Program-made: the position numbers and the translations under genes
Source of the DNA: Ptiloglossa arizonensis
Taxonomy: Eukaryota; Arthropoda; Insecta; Hymenoptera; Colletidae
Length of the DNA stretch: 64,000 nucleotides
Reading direction: 5' to 3'
NCBI RefSeq assembly: GCF_051014685.1
Contig: NW_027478709.1
Span: 372,001 to 436,000, forward strand
Shown: in pieces, positions 48,130-60,950 of the stretch
Layout of the letters: the number at the start of each line of letters is the position of its first letter
How positions within the stretch are numbered: the stretch's first letter is position 1
The notes under the pieces: model-generated
What the model was told of the DNA's origin: nothing
Databases searched by the model: none
Seen by the model: the letters and a program-made list of their open reading frames with translations, nothing else

Positions 48130-50335
48130 CTACTTTAAGATGCAACAGGAATTTCTCGAGTTCGTCATTCCGTTCGCGAGATATGGGAGTTTGAAGGTTA
48201 GGAATGCTTGAGAAACCATCATAATTTTCGCTGGTCTGATACTCGAAACCAATAACTGGAATGACTTAGGGGAAAAGTGCACACACCATTGTAATCGGGC
48301 GAGATTCTGCTTTCGGATGAAACATGAATTTCTCGAGTTCGTCAATCCGTTCGTGAGATATGGGAGTTTGAAATTAAGGATACGTTGAGAAACCATCAAA
48401 ATTTTCGCAAGTCTGATACTCGAAACCAATAACTACAAAGCCCTACGGGAAAAATACACATACCGTTGTAATCGGGCGAGTTTCCACTTTCAGATGCAAC
48501 AGGAATTTCTCGAGTTCGTCAATCCGTTCACGAGATATGGGAGTTTGAAGTTAAGGAATGGTTGAGAATCCATCGAAATTTTCGCAATTCTGATGCTAGA
48601 AACGAATAACTGGAATGGCCTCGGGGAAAAGTACACACACCATTCTAATCGGGCGAGACTCTACTTTCAGATGCAACAGGAATTTCTCGAGTTCGTCATT
48701 CCGTTCGCGAGATATGGGAGTTTGAAGGTTAGGAATGCTTGAGAAACCATCAAAATTTTCCCTGGTCTGATACTCGAAACCAATAACTGGAATGACATAG
48801 GGGAAAAGTGCACACACCATTGTAATCGGGCGAGATTCTGCTTTCGGATGCAACAGGAATTTCTCGAGTTCGTCAATCCGTTCGCGAGATATGGGAGTTT
48901 GAAATTAAGGATAGGTTGAGAAACCATCAAAATTTTCGCAAGTCTGATACTCGAAACCAATAACTACAAAGCCCTAGGGGAAAAATACACATACCGTTGT
49001 AATCGGGCGAGTTTCCACTTTCGGATGCAACAGGAATTTCTCGAGTTCGTCAATCCGTTCACGAGATATGGGAGTTTGAAGTTAAGGAATGGTTGAGAAT
49101 CCATCGAAATTTTCGCAATTCTGATGCTAGAAACGAATAACTGGAATGGCCCCGGGGAAAAGTACACACACCATTCTAATCGGGCGAGACTCTACTTTCA
49201 GATGCAACAGGAATTTCTCGAGTTCGTCATTCCGTTCGCGAGATATGGGAGTTTGAAATTAAGGATAGGTTGAGAAACCATCAAAATTTTCGCAAGTCTG
49301 ATACTCGAAACCAATAACTTCAAAGACCTAGGTGAAAAACACACATATCTTTGTAATCGGGCGAGATTCTACTTTCAGATGCAACAGGAATTTCTCGAGT
49401 TCGTCATTCCGTTCGCGAGATATGGGAGTTTGAAGGTTAGGAATGCTTGAGAAACCATCATAATTTTCGCTGGTCTGATACTCGAAACCAATAACTGGAA
49501 TGACTTAGGGGAAAAGTGCACACACCATTGTAATCGGCGAGATTCTGCTTTCGGATGAAACATGAATTTCTCGAGTTCGTCAATCCGTTCGTGAGATATG
49601 GGAGTTTGAAGTTAAGGAATGGTTGAGAATCCATCGAAATTTTCGCAATTCTGATGCTAGAAACGAATAACTGGAATGGCCTCGGGGAAAAGTACACACA
49701 CCATTCTAATCGGGCGAGACTCTACTTTCAGATGCAACAGGAATTTCTCGAGTTCGTCATTCCGTTCGCGAGATATGGGAGTTTGAAGGTTAGGAATGCT
49801 TGAGAAACCATCAAAACTTTCGCTGGTCTGATACTCGAAACCAATAACTGGAATGACATAGGGGAAAAGTGCACACACCATTGTAATCGGGCGAGATTCT
49901 GCTTTCGGATGCAACAGGAATTTCTCGAGTTCGTCAATCCGTTCGCGAGATATGGGAGTTTGAAATTAACGATAGGTTGAGAAACCATCAAAATTTTCGC
50001 AAGTCTGATACTCGAAACCAATAACTTCAAAGACCTAGGTGAAAAACACACATATCTTTGTAATCGGGCGAGATTCTACTTTCAGATGCAACAGGAATTT
50101 CTCGAGTTCGTCATTCCGTTCGCGAGATATGGGAGTTTGAAGGTTAGGAATGCTTGAGAAACCATCATAATTTTCGCTGGTCTGATACTCGAAACCAATA
50201 ACTGGAATGACTTAGGGGAAAAGTGCACACACCATTGTAATCGGCGAGATTCTGCTTTCGGATGAAACATGAATTTCTCGAGTTCGTCAATCCGTTCGTG
50301 AGATATGGGAGTTTGAAGTTAAGGAATGGTTGAGA
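48130..50335 (+). repeat. Multi-kb higher-order unit, copy 1
   Basis: This block recurs at about 51,845-54,050 (offset 3,715 bp) and 58,745-60,950 (offset 10,615 bp). It contains an internal tandem repeat of about 707 bp (three 177-bp monomers plus one of 176 bp) marked by the aatcggcgag variant. Confidence 0.8.
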
Positions 50336-51844
50336 ATCCATCGAAATTTTCGCAATTCTGATGCTAGAAACGAATAACTGGAATGGCCTCGGGGAAAAGT
50401 ACACACACCATTCTAATCGGGCGAGACTCTACTTTCAGATGCAACAGGAATTTCTCGAGTTCGTCATTCCGTTCGCGAGATATGGGAGTTTGAAGGTTAG
50501 GAATGCTTGAGAAACCATCAAAATTTTCGCTGGTCTGATACTCGAAACCAATAACTGGAATGACATAGGGGAAAAGTGCACACACCATTGTAATCGGGCG
50601 AGATTCTGCTTTCGGATGCAACAGGAATTTCTCGAGTTCGTCAATCCGTTCGCGAGATATGGGAGTTTGAAATTAAGGATAGGTTGAGAAACCATCAAAA
50701 TTTTCGCAAGTCTGATACTCGAAACCAATAACTACAAAGCCCTAGGGGGAAAATACACATACCGTTGTAATCGGGCGAGTTTCCACTTTCGGATGCAACA
50801 GGAATTTCTCGAGTTCGTCAATCCGTTCACGAGATATGGGAGTTTGAAGTTAAGGAATGGTTGAGAATCCATCGAAATTTTCGCAATTCTGATGCTAGAA
50901 ACGAATAACTGGAATGGCCTCGGGGAAAAGTACACACACCATTCTAATCGGGCGAGACTCTACTTTCAGATGCAACAGGAATTTCTCGAGTTCGTCATTC
51001 CGTTCGCGAGATATGGGAGTTTGAAATTAAGGATAGGTTGAGAAACCATCAAAATTTTCGCAAGCCTGATACTCGAAACCAATAACTTCAAAGACCTAGG
51101 TGAAAAACACACATATCTTTGTAATCGGGCGAGTTTCTACTTTCAGATGCAACAGGAATTTCTCGAGTTCGTCAATCCGTTCGCGGGAAATGGGAGTTTG
51201 AAGTTAAGGAATGGTTGAGAAACAACCAAAATTTTCGCATGTCTGATACCCGAAACCAATAACTACACAGGCCTAGGTGAAAAACACACATATCTTTGTA
51301 ATCGGGCTAGTTTCTTCTTTCGGATGCAACAGGAATTTCTCGAGTTCGTCAATCCGTTCGCGAGAAATGGGAGTTTGAAGTTAAGGAATGGTTGAGAAAC
51401 TATCAAAATTTTCGCGTGTCTGATACCCGAAACCAATAACTACAAAGACCTAGGTGAAAAACACACATATTTTTGTAATCGGGCGAGTTTCTACTATCAG
51501 ATGCAACAGGAATTTCTCGAGTTCGTCAATCCGTTCGCGAGAAATGGGAGTTTGAAGTTAAGGAATGCTTGAGAAACTATCAAAATTTTTGCATGTCTGA
51601 TACCCGAAACCAGTAACTACAAAGACCGAGGTGAAAAACACACATATCTTTGTAATCGGGCGAGTTTCTGCTTTCAGATGCAACAGGAATTTCTCGAGTT
51701 CGTCAATCCGTTCGCGAGAAATGGGAGTTTGAAGTTAAGGAATGCTTGAGAAACTATCAAAATTTTCGCATGTCTGATACCCGAAACCAACAACTACACA
51801 AGCCTAGGTGGAAAACACACATATCTTTGTAATCGGGCGAGTTT

Positions 51845-54050
51845 CTACTTTAAGATGCAACAGGAATTTCTCGAGTTCGTCATTCCGTTCGCGAGATATG
51901 GGAGTTTGAAGGTTAGGAATGCTTGAGAAACCATCATAATTTTCGCTGGTCTGATACTCGAAACCAATAACTGGAATGACTTAGGGGAAAAGTGCACACA
52001 CCATTGTAATCGGGCGAGATTCTGCTTTCGGATGAAACATGAATTTCTCGAGTTCGTCAATCCGTTCGTGAGATATGGGAGTTTGAAATTAAGGATAGAT
52101 TGAGAAACCATCAAAATTTTCGCAAGTCTGATACTCGAAACCAATAACTACAAAGCCCTACGGGAAAAATACACATACCGTTGTAATCGGGCGAGTTTCC
52201 ACTTTCAGATGCAACAGGAATTTCTCGAGTTCGTCAATCCGTTCACGAGATATGGGAGTTTGAAGTTAAGGAATGGTTGAGAATCCATCGAAATTTTCGC
52301 AATTCTGATGCTAGAAACGAATAACTGGAATGGCCTCGGGGAAAAGTACACACACCATTCTAATCGGGCGAGACTCTACTTTCAGATGCAACAGGAATTT
52401 CTCGAGTTCGTCATTCCGTTCGCGAGATATGGGAGTTTGAAGGTTAGGAATGCTTGAGAAACCATCAAAATTTTCGCTGGTCTGATACTCGAAACCAATA
52501 ACTGGAATGACATAGGGGAAAAGTGCACACACCATTGTAATCGGGCGAGATTCTGCTTTCGGATGCAACAGGAATTTCTCGAGTTCGTCAATCCGTTCGC
52601 GAGATATGGGAGTTTGAAATTAAGGATAGGTTGAGAAACCATCAAAATTTTCGCAAGTCTGATACTCGAAACCAATAACTACAAAGCCCTAGGGGAAAAA
52701 TACACATACCGTTGTAATCGGGCGAGTTTCCACTTTCGGATGCAACAGGAATTTCTCGAGTTCGTCAATCCGTTCACGAGATACGGGAGTTTGAAGTTAA
52801 GGAATGGTTGAGAATCCATCGCAATTTTCGCAATTCTGATGCTAGAAACGAATAACTGGAATGGCCTCGGGGAAAAGTACACACACCATTCTAATCGGGC
52901 GAGACTCTACTTTCAGATGCAACAGGAATTTCTCGAGTTCGTCATTCCGTTCGCGAGATATGGGAGTTTGAAATTAAGGATAGGTTGAGAAACCATCAAA
53001 ATTTTCGCAAGTCTGATACTCGAAACCAATAACTTCAAAGACCTAGGTGAAAAACACACATATCTTTGTAATCGGGCGAGATTCTACTTTCAGATGCAAC
53101 AGGAATTTCTCGAGTTCGTCATTCCGTTCGCGAGATATGGGAGTTTGAAGGTTAGGAATGCTTGAGAAACCATCATAATTTTCGCTGGTCTGATACTCGA
53201 AACCAATAACTGGAATGACTTAGGGGAAAAGTGCACACACCATTGTAATCGGCGAGATTCTGCTTTCGGATGAAACATGAATTTCTCGAGTTCGTCAATC
53301 CGTTCGTGAGATATGGGAGTTTGAAGTTAAGGAATGGTTGAGAATCCATCGAAATTTTCGCAATTCTGATGCTAGAAACGAATAACTGGAATGGCCTCGG
53401 GGAAAAGTACACACACCATTCTAATCGGGCGAGACTCTACTTTCAGATGCAACAGGAATTTCTCGAGTTCGTCATTCCGTTCGCGAGATATGGGAGTTTG
53501 AAGGTTAGGAATGCTTGAGAAACCATCAAAACTTTCGCTGGTCTGATACTCGAAACCAATAACTGGAATGACATAGGGGAAAAGTGCACACACCATTGTA
53601 ATCGGGCGAGATTCTGCTTTCGGATGCAACAGGAATTTCTCGAGTTCGTCAATCCGTTCGCGAGATATGGGAGTTTGAAATTAACGATAGGTTGAGAAAC
53701 CATCAAAATTTTCGCAAGTCTGATACTCGAAACCAATAACTTCAAAGACCTAGGTGAAAAACACACATATCTTTGTAATCGGGCGAGATTCTACTTTCAG
53801 ATGCAACAGGAATTTCTCGAGTTCGTCATTCCGTTCGCGAGATATGGGAGTTTGAAGGTTAGGAATGCTTGAGAAACCATCATAATTTTCGCTGGTCTGA
53901 TACTCGAAACCAATAACTGGAATGACTTAGGGGAAAAGTGCACACACCATTGTAATCGGCGAGATTCTGCTTTCGGATGAAACATGAATTTCTCGAGTTC
54001 GTCAATCCGTTCGTGAGATATGGGAGTTTGAAGTTAAGGAATGGTTGAGA
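51845..54050 (+). repeat. Multi-kb higher-order unit, copy 2
   Basis: Near-identical to 48,130-50,335 and 58,745-60,950. The 6,900-bp offset to the third copy holds at every marker checked from 51,845 to 53,880. Confidence 0.8.
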
Positions 54051-54079
54051 ATCCATCGAAATTTTCGCAATTCTGATGC

Positions 54080-55930
54080 TAGATACGAATAACTGGAATG
54101 GCCTCGGGGAAAAGTACACACACCATTCTAATCGGGCGAGACTCTACTTTCAGATGCAACAGGAATTTCTCGAGTTCGTCAATCCGTTCGCGAGGTATGG
54201 GAGTTTGAAGTTAAGGAATGGTTGAGAAACTATCAAAATTTTCGCGTGTCTGATACCCGAAACCAATAACTACAAAGACCTAGGTGAAAAACACACATAT
54301 CCTTGTAATCGGGCGAGTTTCTACTTTCAGATGCAACAGGAATTTCTCGAGTTCGTCAATCCGTTCGCGAGAAATGGGAGTTTGAAGTTAAGGAATGGTT
54401 GAGAAACTATCAAAATTTTCTCATGTCTGATACCCGAAACCAATAACTACACAGGCCTAGGTGAAAAACACACATATCTTTGTAATCGGGCGAGTTTCTA
54501 CTTTAAGATGCAACAGGAATTTCTAGAGTTCGTCATTCCGTTCGCGAGATATGGGAGTTTGAAGGTTAGGAATGGTTGAGAATCCATCAAAATTTTCGCT
54601 GGTCTGATACTCGAAACCAATAACAACAAAGACCTAGGTGAAAAACACACATATCTTTGTAATCGGGCGAGTCTCTACTTTCAGATGCAACAGGAATTTC
54701 TCGAGTTCGTCAATCCGTTCGCGAGAAATGGGAGTTTGAAGTTAAGGAATGGTTGAGAAACTATCAAAATTTTCGCGTGTCTGATACCCGAAACCAATAA
54801 CTACAAAGACCTTGGTGAAAAACACACATATCTTTGTAATCGGGCGAGTTTCTACTTTCAGATGCAACAGGAATTTCTCGAGTTCGTCAATCCGTTCGCG
54901 AGAAATGGGAGTTTGAAGTTAAGGAATGGTTGAGAAACTATCAAAATTTTCGCGTGTCTGATACCCGAAACCAATAACTACAAAGACCGAGGTGAAAAAC
55001 ACACATATCTTTGTAATCGGGCGAGTTTCTGCTTTCAGATGCAACAGGAATTTCTCGAGTTCGTCAATCCGTTCGCGAGAAATGGGAGTTTGAAGTTAAG
55101 GAATGCTTGAGAAACTATCAAAATTTTCGCATGTCTGATACCCGAAACCAACAACTACACAAGCCTAGGTGGAAAACACACATATCTTTGTAATCGGGCG
55201 AGTTTCTACTTTAAGATGCAACAGGAATTTCTCGAGTTCGTCATTCCGTTCGCGAGATATGGGAGTTTGAAGGTTAGGAATGCTTGAGAAACCATCATAA
55301 TTTTCGCTGGTCTGATACTCGAAACCAATAACTGGAATGACTTAGGGGAAAAGTGCACACACCATTGTAATCGGGCGAGATTCTGCTTTCGGATGAAACA
55401 TGAATTTCTCGAGTTCGTCAATCCGTTCGTGAGATATGGGAGTTTGAAATTAAGGATAGATTGAGAAACCATCAAAATTTTCGCAAGTCTGATACTCGAA
55501 ACCAATAACTACAAAGCCCTACGGGAAAAATACACATACCGTTGTAATCGGGCGAGTTTCCAATTTCAGATGCAACAGGAATTTCTCGAGTTCGTCAATC
55601 CGTTCACGAGATATGGGAGTTTGAAGTTAAGGAATGGTTGAGAATCCATCGAAATTTTCGCAATTCTGATGCTAGAAACGAATAACTGGAATGGCCTCGG
55701 GGAAAAGTACACACACCATTCTAATCGGGCGAGACTCTACTTTCAGATGCAACAGGAATTTCTCGAGTTCGTCATTCCGTTCGCGAGATATGGGAGTTTG
55801 AAGGTTAGGAATGCTTGAGAAACCATCAAAATTTTCGCTGGTCTGATACTCGAAACCAATAACTGGAATGACATAGGGGAAAAGTGCACACACCATTGTA
55901 ATCGGGCGAGATTCTGCTTTCGGATGCAAC
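54080..55930 (+). repeat. Higher-order unit repeated at about 57,620-59,470
   Basis: The rare agatacgaat marker at 54,081 recurs at 57,620, and following markers keep the offset of 3,539 bp (20 x 177 minus 1) to about 59,470. Confidence 0.75.
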
Positions 55931-56419
55931 AGGAATTTCTCGAGTTCGTCAATCCGTTCGCGAGATATGGGAGTTTGAAATTAACGATAGGTTGAGAAAC
56001 CATCAAAATTTTCGCAAGTCTGATACTCGAAACCAATAACTTCAAAGACCTAGGTGAAAAACACACATATCTTTGTAATCGGGCGAGATTCTACTTTCAG
56101 ATGCAACAGGAATTTCTCGAGTTCGTCATTCCGTTCGCGAGATATGGGAGTTTGAAGGTTAGGAATGCTTGAGAAACCATCATAATTTTCGCTGGTCTGA
56201 TACTCGAAACCAATAACTGGAATGACTTAGGGGAAAAGTGCACACACCATTGTAATCGGCGAGATTCTGCTTTCGGATGAAACATGAATTTCTCGAGTTC
56301 GTCAATCCGTTCGTGAGATATGGGAGTTTGAAGTTAAGGAATGGTTGAGAATCCATCGAAATTTTCGCAATTCTGATGCTAGAAACGAATAACTGGAATG
56401 GCCTCGGGGAAAAGTACAC

Positions 56420-58100
56420 ACACCATTCTAATCGGGCGAGACTCTACTTTCAGATGCAACAGGAATTTCTCGAGTTCGTCATTCCGTTCGCGAGATATGG
56501 GAGTTTGAAATTAAGGATAGGTTGAGAAACCATCAAAATTTTCGCAAGCCTGATACTCGAAACCAATAACTTCAAAGACCTAGGTGAAAAACACACATAT
56601 CTTTGTAATCGGGCGAGTTTCTACTTTCAGATGCAACAGGAATTTCTCGAGTTCATCAATCCGTTCGCGGGAAATGGGAGTTTGAAGTTAAGGAATGGTT
56701 GAGAAACAACCAAAATTTTCGCATGTCTGATACCCGAAACCAATAACTACACAGGCCTAGGTGAAAAACACACATATCTTTGTAATCGGGCTAGTTTCTT
56801 CTTTCGGATGCAACAGGAATTTCTCGAGTTCGTCAATCCGTTCGCGAGAAATGGGAGTTTGAAGTTAAGGAATGGTTGAGAAACTATCAAAATTTTCGCG
56901 TGTCTGATACCCGAAACCAATAACTACAAAGACCTAGGTGAAAAACACACATATTTTTGTAATCGGGCGAGTTTCTACTATCAGATGCAACAGGAATTTC
57001 TCGAGTTCGTCAATCCGTTCGCGAGAAATGGGAGTTTGAAGTTAAGGAATGCTTGAGAAACTATCAAAATTTTTGCATGTCTGATACCCGAAACCAGTAA
57101 CTACACAGGCCTAGGTGAAAAACACACATATCTTTGTAATCGGGCGAGTTTCTACTTTAAGATGCAACAGGAATTTCTCGAGTTCGTCATTCCGTTCGCG
57201 AGATATGGGAGTTTGAAGGTTAGGAATGCTTGAGAAACCATCATAATTTTCGCTGGTCTGATACTCGAAACCAATAACTGGAATGACTTAGGGGAAAAGT
57301 GCACACACCATTGTAATCGGGCGAGTTTCTGCTTTCGGATGCAACAGGAATTACTCGAGTTCGTCAATCCGTTCGTGAGATATGGGAGTTTCAAATTAAG
57401 GATAGGTTGAGAAACCATCAAAATTTTCGCAAGTCTGATACTCGAAACCAAAAACTACAAAGCCCTAGGGGAAAAATACACATACCGTTGTAATCGGGCG
57501 AGTTTCCACTTTCAGATGCAACAGGAATTTCTCGAGTTCGTCAATCCGTTCACGAGATATGGGAGTTTGAAGTTAAGGAATGGTTGAGAATCCATCGAAA
57601 TTTTCGCAATTCTGATGCTAGATACGAATAACTGGAATGGCCTCGGGGAAAAGTACACACACCATTCTAATCGGGCGAGACTCTACTTTCAGATGCAACA
57701 GGAATTTCTCGAGTTCGTCAATCCGTTCGCGAGGTATGGGAGTTTGAAGTTAAGGAATGGTTGAGAAACTATCAAAATTTTCGCGTGTCTGATACCCGAA
57801 ACCAATAACTACAAAGACCTAGGTGAAAAACACACATATCCTTGTAATCGGGCGAGTTTCTACTTTCAGATGCAACAGGAATTTCTCGAGTTCGTCAATC
57901 CGTTCGCGAGAAATGGGAGTTTGAAGTTAAGGAATGGTTGAGAAACTATCAAAATTTTCTCATGTCTGATACCCGAAACCAATAACTACACAGGCCTAGG
58001 TGAAAAACACACATATCTTTGTAATCGGGCGAGTTTCTACTTTAAGATGCAACAGGAATTTCTAGAGTTCGTCATTCCGTTCGCGAGATATGGGAGTTTG
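56420..58100 (+). repeat. Higher-order unit repeated at about 61,550-63,220
   Basis: The caagcctgatactcg marker at 56,545 recurs at 61,676, and the agatacgaat marker at 57,620 recurs at 62,751. Both offsets are 5,131 bp (29 x 177 minus 2). After about 63,200 the offset falls by one monomer to 4,954 bp. Confidence 0.75.
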
Positions 58101-58744
58101 AAGGTTAGGAATGGTTGAGAATCCATCAAAATTTTCGCTGGTCTGATACTCGAAACCAATAACAACAAAGACCTAGGTGAAAAACACACATATCTTTGTA
58201 ATCGGGCGAGTCTCTACTTTCAGATGCAACAGGAATTTCTCGAGTTCGTCAATCCGTTCGCGAGAAATGGGAGTTTGAAGTTAAGGAATGGTTGAGAAAC
58301 TATCAAAATTTTCGCGTGTCTGATACCCGAAACCAATAACTACAAAGACCTTGGTGAAAAACACACATATCTTTGTAATCGGGCGAGTTTCTACTTTCAG
58401 ATGCAACAGGAATTTCTCGAGTTCGTCAATCCGTTCGCGAGAAATGGGAGTTTGAAGTTAAGGAATGGTTGAGAAACTATCAAAATTTTCGCGTGTCTGA
58501 TACCCGAAACCAATAACTACAAAGACCGAGGTGAAAAACACACATATCTTTGTAATCGGGCGAGTTTCTGCTTTCAGATGCAACAGGAATTTCTCGAGTT
58601 CGTCAATCCGTTCGCGAGAAATGGGAGTTTGAAGTTAAGGAATGCTTGAGAAACTATCAAAATTTTCGCATGTCTGATACCCGAAACCAACAACTACACA
58701 AGCCTAGGTGGAAAACACACATATCTTTGTAATCGGGCGAGTTT

Positions 58745-60950
58745 CTACTTTAAGATGCAACAGGAATTTCTCGAGTTCGTCATTCCGTTCGCGAGATATG
58801 GGAGTTTGAAGGTTAGGAATGCTTGAGAAACCATCATAATTTTCGCTGGTCTGATACTCGAAACCAATAACTGGAATGACTTAGGGGAAAAGTGCACACA
58901 CCATTGTAATCGGGCGAGATTCTGCTTTCGGATGAAACATGAATTTCTCGAGTTCGTCAATCCGTTCGTGAGATATGGGAGTTTGAAATTAAGGATAGAT
59001 TGAGGAACCATCAAAATTTTCGCAAGTCTGATACTCGAAACCAATAACTACAAAGCCCTACGGGAAAAATACACATACCGTTGTAATCGGGCGAGTTTCC
59101 ACTTTCAGATGCCACAGGAATTTCTCGAGTTCGTCAATCCGTTCACGAGATATGGGAGTTTGAAGTTAAGGAATGGTTGAGAATCCATCGAAATTTTCGC
59201 AATTCTGATGCTAGAAACGAATAACTGGAATGGCCTCGGGGAAAAGTACACACACCATTCTAATCGGGCGAGACTCTACTTTCAGATGCAACAGGAATTT
59301 CTCGAGTTCGTCATTCCGTTCGCGAGATATGGGAGTTTGAAGGTTAGGAATGCTTGAGAAACCATCAAAATTTTCGCTGGTCTGATACTCGAAACCAATA
59401 ACTGGAATGACATAGGGGAAAAGTGCACACACCATTGTAATCGGGCGAGATTCTGCTTTCGGATGCAACAGGAATTTCTCGAGTTCGTCAATCCGTTCGC
59501 GAGATATGGGAGTTTGAAATTAAGGATAGGTTGAGAAACCATCAAAATTTTCGCAAGTCTGATACTCGAAACCAATAACTACAAAGCCCTAGGGGAAAAA
59601 TACACATACCGTTGTAATCGGGCGAGTTTCCACTTTCGGATGCAACAGGAATTTCTCGAGTTCGTCAATCCGTTCACGAGATACGGGAGTTTGAAGTTAA
59701 GGAATGGTTGAGAATCCATCGCAATTTTCGCAATTCTGATGCTAGAAACGAATAACTGGAATGGCCTCGGGGAAAAGTACACACACCATTCTAATCGGGC
59801 GAGACTCTACTTTCAGATGCAACAGGAATTTCTCGAGTTCGTCATTCCGTTCGCGAGATATGGGAGTTTGAAATTAAGGATAGGTTGAGAAACCATCAAA
59901 ATTTTCGCAAGTCTGATACTCGAAACCAATAACTTCAAAGACCTAGGTGAAAAACACACATATCTTTGTAATCGGGCGAGATTCTACTTTCAGATGCAAC
60001 AGGAATTTCTCGAGTTCGTCATTCCGTTCGCGAGATATGGGAGTTTGAAGGTTAGGAATGCTTGAGAAACCATCATAATTTTCGCTGGTCTGATACTCGA
60101 AACCAATAACTGGAATGACTTAGGGGAAAAGTGCACACACCATTGTAATCGGCGAGATTCTGCTTTCGGATGAAACATGAATTTCTCGAGTTCGTCAATC
60201 CGTTCGTGAGATATGGGAGTTTGAAGTTAAGGAATGGTTGAGAATCCATCGAAATTTTCGCAATTCTGATGCTAGAAACGAATAACTGGAATGGCCTCGG
60301 GGAAAAGTACACACACCATTCTAATCGGGCGAGACTCTACTTTCAGATGCAACAGGAATTTCTCGAGTTCGTCATTCCGTTCGCGAGATATGGGAGTTTG
60401 AAGGTTAGGAATGCTTGAGAAACCATCAAAACTTTCGCTGGTCTGATACTCGAAACCAATAACTGGAATGACATAGGGGAAAAGTGCACACACCATTGTA
60501 ATCGGGCGAGATTCTGCTTTCGGATGCAACAGGAATTTCTCGAGTTCGTCAATCCGTTCGCGAGATATGGGAGTTTGAAATTAACGATAGGTTGAGAAAC
60601 CATCAAAATTTTCGCAAGTCTGATACTCGAAACCAATAACTTCAAAGACCTAGGTGAAAAACACACATATCTTTGTAATCGGGCGAGATTCTACTTTCAG
60701 ATGCAACAGGAATTTCTCGAGTTCGTCATTCCGTTCGCGAGATATGGGAGTTTGAAGGATAGGAATGCTTGAGAAACCATCATAATTTTCGCTGGTCTGA
60801 TACTCGAAACCAATAACTGGAATGACTTAGGGGAAAAGTGCACACACCATTGTAATCGGCGAGATTCTGCTTTCGGATGAAACATGAATTTCTCGAGTTC
60901 GTCAATCCGTTCGTGAGATATGGGAGTTTGAAGTTAAGGAATGGTTGAGA
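58745..60950 (+). repeat. Multi-kb higher-order unit, copy 3
   Basis: Third copy of the 48,130-50,335 block, sharing its internal 707-bp duplication and both aatcggcgag 176-bp monomers (about 60,150 and 60,857). Confidence 0.8.
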
